A DNA stretch of 56,370 nucleotides from CAYZPB01 sp964551195 (GCA_964551195.1 CAZKBI010000005.1:1-56370), one strand, 5' to 3'. Positions 35,923 to 45,521 are shown, numbered from the stretch's first letter. A program made the numbers and translations. The notes: a model not told the origin generated them from the sequence alone.

Positions 35923-36217
35923 TTTAATCGGACTTGCCGCGAGAGCACGGCTCCTTGTGAGTGGTAATGAGCAGGTAATTACCTCGATCCGCAATAATGA
36001 ATTAAAGTTAGTAATAATTGCACTAGATGCATCAGAGGGAACAAAGAAACAATTAATTGATAAATCTAATTTTTATCAAGTTAATTATATTCAATTTGCA
36101 AACGCTGACCAACTAGGCAATTCTATAGGCAAAGAATACAGAACAGCCATAGGTATAAAAGATGCTGGCATAGCGAAAAAAATAAAAGATATTTTCAATA
36201 ACATGGAGGTGAGCTGA
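35900..36217 (+). CDS. ylxQ: L7Ae-family K-turn RNA-binding protein YlxQ
   Basis: This 105-residue protein has the L7Ae/L30e fold that recognises kink-turn RNAs: ILNLIGLAARARLLVSGNEQ and LKLVIIALDASEGTKKQL. Its exact RNA target is not known to me. The gene starts inside ylxR with no good SD, so it is probably translated by coupling. A GTG at 35882 is an alternative start. Its TGA overlaps the infB ATG (TGATG). Confidence 0.92.
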   Translation: MKRKAILNLIGLAARARLLVSGNEQVITSIRNNELKLVIIALDASEGTKKQLIDKSNFYQVNYIQFANADQLGNSIGKEYRTAIGIKDAGIAKKIKDIFNNMEVS

Positions 36218-38337
36218 TGAGCAAGATTAGAGTCCACGAATACGCGAAGCAACAGAAGGTGCAGAGTAAAGAGATACTTAACGTACTTAAAAAGTTAGAG
36301 ATCCCGGTAACTAACCATATGAGCACTATAGATGAAGAAATTATAAAAAAAATCGAAGACTACTTTGCTGCCCTAAAAGAGGGCACGCTCGTCAAAAAAC
36401 AGCCGGCTAAAAAAGCGGCTAAAGAGGTTACAACCCAAAAAGTGAAAGAAAAACAAGTAGTTGTAGATAATGAGAAACTAGTGAAAAAGCAACAGGTTGC
36501 TAAGAAACCGAAGGATGGCCAAGACGTTACCACAGCGGCTAAAGAGAGCACACGTAAAGAGTCTGTGAAAAAGCCAATTACAAAAGAACCAGTAGTAATT
36601 CTATACACTGGTGCACTTACAGTTGGTGAGCTTGCTTCAACACTGAAAGTGGATGCTACCGAAATCATTAAAAAATTAATGGATCTCGGAATAATGGCAA
36701 CCATTAATCAGGAGTTGGATTTAGATTCAATAATTTTAATCGCTGCTGAATACGGCGCTGAAGTAGAAGAAAAGATTGAGATAGATGACAAGCAGTTTGA
36801 GCTGTTTGATACAGAAGATGCTCCAGAGGATTTGCTAGAACGCGCGCCAGTTGTAACGATTATGGGCCATGTTGACCATGGTAAGACAACTTTACTAGAC
36901 GCAATCCGCAAATCAAAAATCACTGCCGGAGAGGCCGGTGGAATCACACAACATATTGGCGCCTATCAAGTAGATGTAAAGGGTAAAAAGATTACTTTTC
37001 TTGATACACCTGGACACGAAGCTTTTACAACAATGCGTGCAAGGGGAGCAAAAGTTACTGATATAACGATTCTCGTAGTGGCCGCAGACGATGGTGTAAT
37101 GCCACAAACTATCGAGGCAGTTAATCATGCTAAAGCTGCAGAAGTACCAATTATTGTTGCAGTTAACAAAATGGACAAACCTACTGCCAACATCGACCGG
37201 ATCAAGCAGGAACTAGCTGATTTAGGTCTACTTGCTGAGGACTGGGGCGGCGAAACAATTTTTGTGCCGATTTCAGCTTTAAAACGTGAGGGATTAGATG
37301 ATCTATTAGAAATGTTATTACTTGTTTCTGAGGTCGAGGAATTTAAGGCTAATCCCAACCGATTAGCTGCTGGAACAGTAATTGAGTCACAATTAGATAA
37401 AGGACGCGGCGTTGTTGCGACAATCTTAATTCAAAATGGAACTCTTGAAGTAGGAGACCCATTAGTTGTTGGTGTTACCTTTGGACGAGTTCGTGCAATG
37501 GTTAACGACCGGGGCAAAAGAATCAAGAGCGCAGGTCCATCAACTCCTGTAGAAATTACTGGTTTAAGTGATGTACCGCAAGCTGGTGACCTATTTATTG
37601 CTTTTGCTGAGGAAAGAAAAGCGCGTGCCATCAGTGATAAACGCTCTGCAAGGGCTAGAGAGTCCGAACTTAGGACAACAGCTAGGGTAACTCTTGATGA
37701 CTTGTTTAAACAAATTCAAGAGGGCGAAATACGCGACCTTAATATAATAATCAAAGGTGATGTGCAGGGTTCAGTTGAGGCATTGCAGGAATCATTGTTA
37801 AAGATAGATGTTGAGGGAGTAAAAATAAAAGTAATCCATAAAGGTGTTGGTGCGATTACGGAGACTGACGTCTCTTTAGCTTCAGCGTCCAATGCAATAA
37901 TAATTGGATTTAATGTTCGCCCAGAACCACAAGCACGCGAAGCTGCTGAACTTGAAAAGGTCGACATTCGTTTACACCAAGTAATCTATAAGGTTATTGA
38001 GGAGATTAATGCTGCAATGCAGGGGCTACTTGATCCGAAATTTGAGGAGGTTATAATTGGGCGAGCTGAGGTTAGACAAGTCTTTAAGGCTTCTAATATT
38101 GGTACAATTGCTGGTTGTTTTGTAACGGACGGCAAAATAACACGTAATGCTCAAGCGCGAGTAATTCGCGATAACAAAATTGTCTATGACAGCACAATTG
38201 AGTCGTTGAAGCGTTTTAAAGAAGATGTTCGCGAGGTGGCGAAGGGTTATGAGTGTGGTATTACAGTTACTAAATATAACGATATTAAAGAAAATGATGT
38301 TATAGAGGCATATATTATGGAAGAGGTAAAAATCTGA
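36217..38337 (+). CDS. infB: Translation initiation factor IF-2
   Basis: IF-2 is the GTPase that places initiator tRNA on the ribosome. The 706-residue protein has an N-terminal IF2_N helix bundle (KIRVHEYAKQQKVQSKEIL), a Lys/Val-rich linker, a second IF2_N module, then the G domain with GHVDHGKTT at 217-225, DTPGHEAF and NKMDKP. The beta-barrel and C-terminal fMet-tRNA domains follow (GDVQGSVEALQESL, NVRPEP). A GGAGGTGA SD lies just before the ATG. It is the central gene of the rimP-rbfA operon. Confidence 0.98.
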   Translation: MSKIRVHEYAKQQKVQSKEILNVLKKLEIPVTNHMSTIDEEIIKKIEDYFAALKEGTLVKKQPAKKAAKEVTTQKVKEKQVVVDNEKLVKKQQVAKKPKDGQDVTTAAKESTRKESVKKPITKEPVVILYTGALTVGELASTLKVDATEIIKKLMDLGIMATINQELDLDSIILIAAEYGAEVEEKIEIDDKQFELFDTEDAPEDLLERAPVVTIMGHVDHGKTTLLDAIRKSKITAGEAGGITQHIGAYQVDVKGKKITFLDTPGHEAFTTMRARGAKVTDITILVVAADDGVMPQTIEAVNHAKAAEVPIIVAVNKMDKPTANIDRIKQELADLGLLAEDWGGETIFVPISALKREGLDDLLEMLLLVSEVEEFKANPNRLAAGTVIESQLDKGRGVVATILIQNGTLEVGDPLVVGVTFGRVRAMVNDRGKRIKSAGPSTPVEITGLSDVPQAGDLFIAFAEERKARAISDKRSARARESELRTTARVTLDDLFKQIQEGEIRDLNIIIKGDVQGSVEALQESLLKIDVEGVKIKVIHKGVGAITETDVSLASASNAIIIGFNVRPEPQAREAAELEKVDIRLHQVIYKVIEEINAAMQGLLDPKFEEVIIGRAEVRQVFKASNIGTIAGCFVTDGKITRNAQARVIRDNKIVYDSTIESLKRFKEDVREVAKGYECGITVTKYNDIKENDVIEAYIMEEVKI

Positions 38338-38348
38338 GGTGATGATCG

Positions 38349-38720
38349 ATGACTAATTCGCGCGCAAAGCGAATGGCTGGACAGATTAAAAGAGAGATAA
38401 GCATAATCATTCAAAATAATTTAAAAGACCCTAGAATCGCTTTTTTAACGGTTACAGGGACTGAATTGACTAATGACTTGTCGATTGCAACGATTTATGT
38501 AAGCGTTTTCGGTACAGATCAAGAAATTGAAAATAGTTTAGAAACACTAAATCGTGCCAAGGGACACATTCGAACGGAACTTGGTAAAAGAATCCGTTTC
38601 AGAAGCGTCCCTGAACTTAACTTCAAACTTGATACCTCAATCGATTACGCTTACCGAATAGAGGAATTATTAAATGAAATTAAGGAGAGGGACGAAGATG
38701 ACGAAATTGAATCCTCGTGA
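38349..38720 (+). CDS. rbfA: Ribosome-binding factor A
   Basis: RbfA is a KH-like cold-response factor that helps 16S 5'-end maturation. The 123 residues show KRMAGQIKREISIIIQNNLK, DPRIAFLTVT and RSVPELNFKLDTSIDYA. It follows infB by 11 bases. The DUF503 gene (ylxP) seen here in B. subtilis is missing. It overlaps nrnA by 23 bases. Confidence 0.97.
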   Translation: MTNSRAKRMAGQIKREISIIIQNNLKDPRIAFLTVTGTELTNDLSIATIYVSVFGTDQEIENSLETLNRAKGHIRTELGKRIRFRSVPELNFKLDTSIDYAYRIEELLNEIKERDEDDEIESS

Positions 38721-39690
38721 CATCGAAGCCTTTAAGAACTTTCTTCTAGAAAAAGACGATTTTCTAGTCCTTTCTCATGTCAAACCTGATGGGGATGCAG
38801 TGTCCTCTTCTTTAGCTGTGGGCTACATTTTGTCGTTATTAGACAAAAATTATGTTATAGCGAATCAACATTCTTACCCGCACCGGTTCACTTATTTAAA
38901 GAAATTTGATCAGCTTAAGCTTGCGGCAGAAATTACTGATAAATTTTCTAATGTTATAGCAGTGGATACAGCAGATATTAACCGCCTTGGCGAGACTGTA
39001 AGTTTAATCGCGACCAAGAGCACGATTGTAAATATTGACCATCATGTATCAGGTAGTCATTTTGGTGATATCAATCTAATAATACCAACCGCCGCTTCAA
39101 CAACTGAGGTAATCTACAAAATAGCAAAGACGCTTGAACTGAAGTTTAGCAAAGAGTTTGCTGAATATATTTACACGGGGTTATTAACTGATACTGGTGG
39201 ATTTCGTTATGCTAATACTACACAGGAGACGCTCCGAATTGCTGCTGAGCTTGCTAGTTATGGGATAAACCCTAGTAATATCGCTGATTGTGCGCTAGAA
39301 AGAATTTCATTAAGCTACCTTAAAGGTCTTAAAGTGGTTTTGGATAATATTGAATTTTATGATAATGATACGATTATTGGCAGTTTACTTGATTACAAAA
39401 ACCTGCAGAATTTGGACGATGAAGCCGACGGCATTGTCAGTTTGCTACGTAATATTGACAGTGTTGATATTAGTTTTTTGATTAAGGAAGACCAGCCTGG
39501 GCATTATCGGGTAAGTCTAAGATCCAATCAGCTAGTTGATGTTAGTCAAGTTGCCGCGATATTTGGAGGCGGGGGACATTTCAATGCTTCTGGTTTCTCT
39601 TATGAGGGGGATTTAAATAGCTTGAAAGAAAAGATTATTAAAGAAGTTCAAGCTTATAAGGAAAATGAGGGAAGAGAACTCTTTGAATAG
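38698..39690 (+). CDS. nrnA: DHH-family phosphoesterase NrnA (oligoribonuclease / pAp phosphatase)
   Basis: NrnA degrades short oligoribonucleotides and, in several Firmicutes, dephosphorylates pAp or cleaves pApA. The 330-residue protein has SHVKPDGDAVSSSLA, VAVDTAD-like IAVDTADINR, the DHH motif at Asp114-His116 (IDHHVSG) and the DHHA1 motif GGGGHFNASGF. ATG 38698 follows AAGGAGAGG by eight bases. An in-frame ATG 24 bases upstream is not supported by an SD. The place between rbfA and truB is common in Clostridia. Confidence 0.94.
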   Translation: MTKLNPRDIEAFKNFLLEKDDFLVLSHVKPDGDAVSSSLAVGYILSLLDKNYVIANQHSYPHRFTYLKKFDQLKLAAEITDKFSNVIAVDTADINRLGETVSLIATKSTIVNIDHHVSGSHFGDINLIIPTAASTTEVIYKIAKTLELKFSKEFAEYIYTGLLTDTGGFRYANTTQETLRIAAELASYGINPSNIADCALERISLSYLKGLKVVLDNIEFYDNDTIIGSLLDYKNLQNLDDEADGIVSLLRNIDSVDISFLIKEDQPGHYRVSLRSNQLVDVSQVAAIFGGGGHFNASGFSYEGDLNSLKEKIIKEVQAYKENEGRELFE

Positions 39691-40624
39691 AATACATGGA
39701 ATTATACCGATAAAAAAAGAGACCGGCATGACCTCTCACGACGTAGTGTATCGAATTAGACGGATCACTGGAGAGAAAAAGGTCGGCCATACTGGAACGC
39801 TGGACCCTGACGCTACGGGACTTCTTTTAATTGCCATAGGACATGCAACGAGGATTTCCGAATATTTAACTAATGAGAGTAAGGTTTATCGTGCAAAATG
39901 CACTTTGGGTAGTTCAACCACAACCGAGGACGCATCGGGGGAGATTATTGAACAGGTTAGGGTCACCGAGCTTGATAGAGAACGAATTTGTGAGGTTCTC
40001 GAGAGTTTTATTGGCCGATATGAACAAGTTCCGCCGATGTATTCAGCAATTAAAGTTGATGGGGAACCACTTTATAAGCTGGCAAGAAAAGGGGAAGAAC
40101 GAATTCGTCCTGCACGAACTGTAGAAATATACGATATTCAATTAAATGATTATATTTTTGGAGAAAACCAGTCGACAATCGATTTTACAGTAACTTGTTC
40201 TAAAGGAACCTATATAAGGACACTTTCAGTAGATATCGGCAGAAGGTTAGGGTTACCAGCGCATATGTCACAATTAGAGCGTCTTGCAAGTGGCAAGTTT
40301 CATGTCAATGAAGCGTATAGCCTGACAGAAGTTAAGGAACACTTCTTTACCGGAGAAGCTGCAGGCATTATATGCTCGATGAATGATGCACTTAGTGACC
40401 TTCCATCAATTACAGTTTCAGATGAGGATGTACGTAATATAATTTATAATGGGAAGCAATTGTTTGTTGAGGAGATCAGCGATGAATTTGCTTCGCAAAA
40501 GCCTATAAAAATTCTTAACGAAAATAATCATTTAGTTGCACTTTACCAACTAACTGCAGACAATAAGTTTATGCCAGTAAAAGTATTTAAGTATGGTGAG
40601 ATAAATGAAAATAATAAAAATTGA
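39683..40624 (+). CDS. truB: tRNA pseudouridine-55 synthase TruB
   Basis: TruB makes pseudouridine 55 in the T-loop of tRNAs. The 313 residues show GMTSHDVVYRIRR, the catalytic Asp41 in GTLDPDATGLL, PPMYSAIKVDGEPLYKLAR and CSKGTYIRTLS, followed by a C-terminal PUA-like part. The likely start is TTG 39683, ten bases after GAGGG, which gives the family N terminus and an 8-base overlap with nrnA. ATG 39665 is an alternative but sits too close to its AAGGA. Confidence 0.95.
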   Translation: MNRIHGIIPIKKETGMTSHDVVYRIRRITGEKKVGHTGTLDPDATGLLLIAIGHATRISEYLTNESKVYRAKCTLGSSTTTEDASGEIIEQVRVTELDRERICEVLESFIGRYEQVPPMYSAIKVDGEPLYKLARKGEERIRPARTVEIYDIQLNDYIFGENQSTIDFTVTCSKGTYIRTLSVDIGRRLGLPAHMSQLERLASGKFHVNEAYSLTEVKEHFFTGEAAGIICSMNDALSDLPSITVSDEDVRNIIYNGKQLFVEEISDEFASQKPIKILNENNHLVALYQLTADNKFMPVKVFKYGEINENNKN

Positions 40625-41552
40625 TTACCCATTCACAGACCAAGTTTTTGAGAAAACTATTGTTGCAGTAGGTTCCTTTGACGGAATCCATCTTGGGCAT
40701 CAAAAGGTTATTAATGCTGCTAGAGAGTTAGCTGTAGAATCAGGTGTAGAGCTTGCTGTGATGATATTTGACCCGCATCCACTCGACATTCTTGATCCAC
40801 CAAACTCACCAGAGAAGATTACACCAAGAGGCCAACAAGAAAAACAACTTGAAAAACTAGGTGTTGACATCTGTTACATAGTTAGTTTTACTAAGAAATT
40901 TGCTTCTTTAACCGATCGCGAATTTACCGAGCAAATCCTTGCAAATATGAATATAAAAACCGTAGTTATTGGTTTCGACTTTCGTTATGGGAAAAAAGGT
41001 AAAGGAGCAGCCCTAAATTTAAAAGAACATGCTAAGGCGAAGAATTTATTTGCAGTCAAGATTGTTGATGCCTACCTAATCGATAAAATAAAGGTTTCTA
41101 GCTCACGGATCCGTAGTCTTTTACTTGACGGAAAGGTCGAGGAAGCCAATAAATTACTGGGCAGGCCATATAGCATTGAGGGTGTGGTAGTCAAGGGTGA
41201 GCAACGAGGTAGAAAAATTGGTTACCCAACTATTAATCTATCGCTTAAGGAAGAGTATATCGAGCTTTTAAACGGCGTTTATATTGTAAGGGTATATATT
41301 AATGATAATTCTTATTATGGTGTGATGAATGTTGGCAGCAGACCTACTTTCTATGAGAACCCAATGGATATCACCTACGAGATACACTTAATTGACTTTA
41401 AACAGGATCTATACGGTGAGTTAATTGAAGTAGATGTATTGAAGTTTTTACGCAAGGAAAGAGGCTTTAAAAATACGTATCAGCTTGTAGAAGCGATTAG
41501 AGAAGATATTGAAGCAACCAAGAGATTCGTTTCTTTACTTTTAAATGATTAA
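40605..41552 (+). CDS. ribF: Bifunctional riboflavin kinase / FAD synthetase
   Basis: RibF phosphorylates riboflavin to FMN and adenylylates FMN to FAD. The 315 residues hold the N-terminal nucleotidyltransferase (VAVGSFDGIHLGHQKVI, GFDFRYGKKGKG, VSSSRIR) and the C-terminal flavokinase domain (GRKIGYPTINL, GVYIVRVYI, NVGSRPTF). It overlaps truB by 20 bases, and the rpsO promoter overlaps its last codons. The FAD it makes would serve TrmFO and other flavoenzymes. Confidence 0.97.
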   Translation: MKIIKIDYPFTDQVFEKTIVAVGSFDGIHLGHQKVINAARELAVESGVELAVMIFDPHPLDILDPPNSPEKITPRGQQEKQLEKLGVDICYIVSFTKKFASLTDREFTEQILANMNIKTVVIGFDFRYGKKGKGAALNLKEHAKAKNLFAVKIVDAYLIDKIKVSSSRIRSLLLDGKVEEANKLLGRPYSIEGVVVKGEQRGRKIGYPTINLSLKEEYIELLNGVYIVRVYINDNSYYGVMNVGSRPTFYENPMDITYEIHLIDFKQDLYGELIEVDVLKFLRKERGFKNTYQLVEAIREDIEATKRFVSLLLND

Positions 41553-41563
41553 TGTGTTATAAT
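41535..41563 (+). promoter_or_regulatory. Extended -10 promoter for rpsO
   Basis: TTACTT (41535-41540), 17 bases, then a perfect TATAAT (41558-41563) with TG one base upstream. The -35 lies inside the end of ribF. Transcription would start near 41570, giving a leader of about 100 bases. Confidence 0.7.
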
Positions 41564-41570
41564 TCTTTGT

Positions 41571-41650
41571 GGTACTGAGACGTTTTAAGTCATAAGTATA
41601 CCCGGTACTAGGACTAACGATTCTCCAACGTTACTCTTGGTTAGGGATTA
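41571..41650 (+). promoter_or_regulatory. Candidate S15 (rpsO) leader RNA
   Basis: The leader contains two copies of GGTACT (41571 and 41604), either of which can pair with the AGTATACC between them (41595-41602). It also has a CTAAC (41614-41618)/GTTAG (41640-41644) stem that excludes an AACG (41616-41619)/CGTT (41629-41632) stem. Alternative pairings of this type fit autoregulation by S15, which is known for several unrelated S15 leader RNAs. No T-run is present, so control would be on translation. Confidence 0.5.
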
Positions 41651-41673
41651 AATTTAAAAAGGAGGATATTACT

Positions 41674-41943
41674 ATGGCATTGTCACAAGAAAAGAAGCAA
41701 GAAATTATTAAAGAGTATCGAATTCATGAGAATGATACTGGTTCACCAGAGATTCAAATTGCAATACTAACAGATAGAATTAATTATCTTAATGAGCATT
41801 TACGTGTTCACAAAAAAGACCACCACTCGCGTCGCGGATTACTTAAAATGGTTGGTAGTCGTCGTCATTTACTAAACTATCTAAGAGATAACGATATCGT
41901 TCGTTATCGCGACATAATTGGTAAACTTGGTCTACGTAGATAG
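41674..41943 (+). CDS. rpsO: 30S ribosomal protein S15
   Basis: S15 binds the central domain of 16S rRNA and bridges to the 50S. The 89-residue helical protein shows the diagnostic NDTGSPEIQIAILTDRI, HKKDHHSRRGLLKMVGSRR and LLNYLRDNDIVRY. AAGGAGG precedes the ATG. It has its own promoter, leader and terminator. Confidence 0.98.
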   Translation: MALSQEKKQEIIKEYRIHENDTGSPEIQIAILTDRINYLNEHLRVHKKDHHSRRGLLKMVGSRRHLLNYLRDNDIVRYRDIIGKLGLRR

Positions 41944-41953
41944 CGCAAAGTCT

Positions 41954-41980
41954 AAAAAGCGGGTTTGCCCCGCTTTTTTA
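41954..41980 (+). terminator. Intrinsic terminator after rpsO
   Basis: AAAAAGCGGG (41954-41963) pairs with CCCGCTTTTT (from 41969) around a 5-base loop and runs into T bases. Some read-through into pnp is likely, since no clear pnp promoter follows. Confidence 0.85.
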
Positions 41981-42029
41981 AATACCTAGAGATGATTGAA
42001 TACCTTTAGGAAGGGAGATGTTTGGTTAA

Positions 42030-44135
42030 ATGGGAAAACAGATATATGAATATAAGCTTAATGATAAAAAGATTGTTTTTGAGATTGGAGAACTAGCTAA
42101 ACAAGCTAGTGCATCTGTACTAGTTCGCTATGCAGATTCAGTAGTATTAGTGGCTGTAACAGCTTCAACAGAGCCTAAAAAGCTTGACTTTTTTCCGCTA
42201 ACTGTAAATTATGAAGAACGGCTTTATGCAGTCGGCAAGATTCCAGGAGGTTTTATTAAAAGAGAAGGGCGTCCAAGCGATAAAGCGACACTAGCTTCTC
42301 GATTAATCGACCGTCCAATCAGGCCTTTGTTTCCAGAGGGTTTCCGCAACGAAGTTCAAGTAGCCGCAACAGTTCTATCCGTCGATCAAGATGCTTCAAC
42401 CGAAATTGCAGCAATGCTGGGCACATCGCTCGCATTATCAATCTCGAATATACCCTTTGCGGGTCCGATTGCTGGTGTTGAGGTCGCTTGTATTGACGAT
42501 AATTTTATTATCAACCCTAATGTTGAAGAGGCTGAGAAAAGCCAAATTAAACTCACTGTTGCCGGCACAAAAAACGGAATAAATATGGTTGAAGCAGGCG
42601 CTGACAATGTTTCAGAGGAATTAATGCTTGAGGCGATATTGTTTGGACATGAAGAAATTAAGAAACTTGTAGAATTTCAAGAACAGATAGTAGCTGAGAT
42701 TGGCAAGGTGAAGCGAGAGGTAGTACTCTACGAAATCGATGCTGACATAAAAAATGCAGTTGACGAGTATGCGAAAAATAGATTAATTGAAGCGATTCAA
42801 ATTAAAGAAAAACTTGCAAGAGAAAGCGAAATTGATTTAATTTATTCAGAAACAATGGAACATTTCGCTGAAATATATGAAACTGAAATTGGACAGGTGA
42901 AAGAGTCTTTAGATGAGATATTGCGTGCTGAAGTACGCAGACTAATTATTGAGGAAAAAGTCCGCCCAGATGGCAGACAACCTGAAGAAATTCGTCCTAT
43001 CTCAACTGCAATTGGTATTTTGCCAAGACCACACGGCTCAGGTCTCTTTACACGTGGACAGACACAAGCTCTGAGCATCTGTACATTAGGTGTCTTATCT
43101 GATATACAGAGACTTGATGGCTTGGATTTATTAGAAACAAAACGATTTATGCACCATTATAACTTTCCACCATTTAGTGTTGGGGAAACAAGACCGATGC
43201 GTGGACCAGGAAGAAGAGAGATTGGACACGGCGCCTTGGGTGAAAAAGCACTTAATCCAGTTATTCCAACGGAAGATGACTTTCCTTACACAATTCGTGT
43301 AGTATCTGAAGTATTAGAATCTAATGGTTCATCTTCGCAAGCAAGCATCTGTGCTGCGACACTCGCTTTAATGCAAGCAGGGGTGCCAATTAAAGCACCA
43401 GTGGCAGGAATTGCAATGGGACTTATCAAAGCAGAAAATGAAATGACAATTCTAACTGATATTCAAGGGTTAGAGGACCATCTTGGTGATATGGACTTTA
43501 AAGTTGCTGGGACGGCTGAAGGTATAACAGCTCTACAAATGGATATCAAAATTGATGGTGTTAATCGTGAAATTTTGGAATCTGCTCTTGAGCAAGCGAG
43601 AAAAGGTAGATTATTTATATTAGAGAAGATGGCAGAAACTATTAAGGAGCCAAACCCGGAGCTTTCCGAATACGCGCCTAAAATTATCACCATTCGGATT
43701 GATCCAGATAAAATCCGAGATGTTATCGGGCCAGGTGGACGTGTAATTAATCAAATTATTGACGAAACAGGAGTCCAAATCGATATCGAACAAGACGGTC
43801 GAGTTTATATTGCATCACTGGATCTTAAGATGAACCAGAAAGCTATAGAGATTATCGAAAATCTTGTAAGAGAACCGGTGGTTGGAGAAACCTATCTCGG
43901 AACAGTTAAAAGAGTTGAAAAATTCGGTGCTTTTGTTGAAATTTTCTCAGGCAAAGAAGGCCTAGTTCATATTTCGCAGCTAGATAGCAAGCGGGTCGAG
44001 AATGTCGAAGATATAGTAGATGTCGGAGACTCAATTATGGTCAAACTAACCGAAATTGATAACCAAGGACGCCTTAACCTATCAAGAAAAGAAGCTTTAA
44101 GGGATAACCCACCTGAGGGAACAGACAAAAAGTAG
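42030..44135 (+). CDS. pnp: Polyribonucleotide nucleotidyltransferase (PNPase)
   Basis: PNPase is a trimeric 3'-5' phosphorolytic exoribonuclease. The 701 residues contain two RNase PH domains (SASVLVRYADSVVL and VRPDGRQPEEIRPI ... GSGLFTRGQTQAL) joined by a helical linker. A KH domain (IGPGGRVINQIIDETGVQI, near 570) and an S1 domain (GTVKRVEKFGAFVEIF) follow. A stop codon directly precedes ATG 42030 in frame, so this is the only start in reach, though the AAGGGAG SD is rather far away. The order rpsO-pnp is widely conserved. Confidence 0.98.
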   Translation: MGKQIYEYKLNDKKIVFEIGELAKQASASVLVRYADSVVLVAVTASTEPKKLDFFPLTVNYEERLYAVGKIPGGFIKREGRPSDKATLASRLIDRPIRPLFPEGFRNEVQVAATVLSVDQDASTEIAAMLGTSLALSISNIPFAGPIAGVEVACIDDNFIINPNVEEAEKSQIKLTVAGTKNGINMVEAGADNVSEELMLEAILFGHEEIKKLVEFQEQIVAEIGKVKREVVLYEIDADIKNAVDEYAKNRLIEAIQIKEKLARESEIDLIYSETMEHFAEIYETEIGQVKESLDEILRAEVRRLIIEEKVRPDGRQPEEIRPISTAIGILPRPHGSGLFTRGQTQALSICTLGVLSDIQRLDGLDLLETKRFMHHYNFPPFSVGETRPMRGPGRREIGHGALGEKALNPVIPTEDDFPYTIRVVSEVLESNGSSSQASICAATLALMQAGVPIKAPVAGIAMGLIKAENEMTILTDIQGLEDHLGDMDFKVAGTAEGITALQMDIKIDGVNREILESALEQARKGRLFILEKMAETIKEPNPELSEYAPKIITIRIDPDKIRDVIGPGGRVINQIIDETGVQIDIEQDGRVYIASLDLKMNQKAIEIIENLVREPVVGETYLGTVKRVEKFGAFVEIFSGKEGLVHISQLDSKRVENVEDIVDVGDSIMVKLTEIDNQGRLNLSRKEALRDNPPEGTDKK

Positions 44136-44140
44136 TGTTG

Positions 44141-44169
44141 AAAAGTCAGGTTAAATAATCTGACTTTTT
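44141..44169 (+). terminator. Intrinsic terminator after pnp
   Basis: AAAAGTCAG (44141-44149) pairs with CTGACTTTT (44160-44168) around a 10-base AT-rich loop, ending in five T bases. Confidence 0.8.
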
Positions 44170-44190
44170 CCTTGTTTATATACCGAATAA

Positions 44191-44219
44191 TTGAGTAATT
44201 TAGATAAATTTGATATATT
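44191..44219 (+). promoter_or_regulatory. Extended -10 promoter for the M16 peptidase-dut operon
   Basis: TTGAGT (44191-44196) and TATATT (44214-44219) are separated by 17 bases, with TG one base before the -10. It lies between the pnp terminator and the next gene. Confidence 0.65.
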
Positions 44220-44255
44220 TAATTGTATTATAAATATATCTTTTGGAGGAACTTG

Positions 44256-45521
44256 ATGATTATTCAACACAAACTTGAAAATGGAATACGCGTGGTAGTT
44301 GAAGAGATTTCTGGTGTTCGTTCCGTAGCTGTAGGTGTCTGGGTTAATACGGGTTCACGATATGAAACTCCAAATATCAATGGTGTTTCACATTTTATCG
44401 AGCATCTTTTATTTAAGGGTACAGAAAATCGTAATGCAAAAGATATTGCTGAGACGATTGACAAAATAGGTGGTAATCTTAACGCTTTTACGTCGAAGGA
44501 GTATACTTGTTACTATACGCGAGTGATGGATCAGCATATTGAAACCGGACTCGACTTATTATCCGACATGCTCTTTAATTCCTTACTGAAAGAGGAAGAA
44601 ATTGATCGCGAAAGAAATGTCGTTTTAGAGGAAATTAGGATGTATGAGGATACGCCTGACGACCAAATACACGACTTAATATCTGCCTGTGCATATGGCG
44701 GGAACTCACTTGGTTATTCAGTTCTTGGCCAAGAGAGCTCTTTACATAATTTAAATCGGGAGAAAATTATTGATTACATGCAGAGCAAATATAATTACTC
44801 AAATATCGTAATCTCGATTGCGGGAAATGTCGATAGTAATATAATTGAATTAGTAGGGGAATATTTTGAGCGCCCCGGTCTTGGTGGGGAGGAGAATAGT
44901 ATAACTCCGGCTGTTTTTTCTGGGAATATGTTATTGAAGGAAAAAGATACCGAGCAAGCCCATATAGCACTGGCTTTCCCTGGCTTGCCTGTTAATAACG
45001 ATTTGCTCTATACATTAAATCTATTAAATAATTTGTTTGGTGGTAGCATGAGTTCAATGCTCTTCCAAGAGGTTCGCGAAAAACGAGGTTTAGCATATTC
45101 TGTCTTTTCTTATCATTCATCCTATAAAGATACTGGCCAATTTACAATTTATGCGGGTACTAATCCGAACAATCTTGACCAGTTAATCGAAGTAATCTAC
45201 AATGTGATCGACCAAACACTAACTGAGGAAATAGCGGAAGCGGAAATTGAGAAGGGCAAAGAACAGATGAAAGGCTCATTAGTACTTAGTTTAGAAAGCA
45301 CTACTAACAGGATGATAACAATTGGCAGGAATGAAATTCAGCGAAGACCGCATTTAGATATGGACGACATTATTAATAAAATTGAGGAGATTAGTTCGGA
45401 AGGGTTAAATGAAACCTTACGTAATATCTTCATAAATAATTATTCTGCAGCTTTAATCGGCCCGATTTCTACACTACCTAGTAGTTTAAGGAGTGATTAT
45501 TTTGCAAGTGGTAAAAATTAA
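44256..45521 (+). CDS. mlpA: M16-family zinc peptidase (MlpA/YmxG-like)
   Basis: This 421-residue protein is an M16 (pitrilysin/processing-peptidase type) metallopeptidase. The inverted zinc motif HFIEH (His46, Glu49, His50) lies near the N terminus in VSHFIEHLLFKGT, and the distal Glu is in NVVLEEIRMYEDTPDD. The second homologous half carries REKRGLAYSVFSYHSSY. No signal peptide is present, so it is cytoplasmic. Its place after pnp matches B. subtilis mlpA (ymxG). I used ATG 44256, five bases after GGAGGA. An in-frame start 33 bases upstream lacks an SD. Confidence 0.93.
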   Translation: MIIQHKLENGIRVVVEEISGVRSVAVGVWVNTGSRYETPNINGVSHFIEHLLFKGTENRNAKDIAETIDKIGGNLNAFTSKEYTCYYTRVMDQHIETGLDLLSDMLFNSLLKEEEIDRERNVVLEEIRMYEDTPDDQIHDLISACAYGGNSLGYSVLGQESSLHNLNREKIIDYMQSKYNYSNIVISIAGNVDSNIIELVGEYFERPGLGGEENSITPAVFSGNMLLKEKDTEQAHIALAFPGLPVNNDLLYTLNLLNNLFGGSMSSMLFQEVREKRGLAYSVFSYHSSYKDTGQFTIYAGTNPNNLDQLIEVIYNVIDQTLTEEIAEAEIEKGKEQMKGSLVLSLESTTNRMITIGRNEIQRRPHLDMDDIINKIEEISSEGLNETLRNIFINNYSAALIGPISTLPSSLRSDYFASGKN

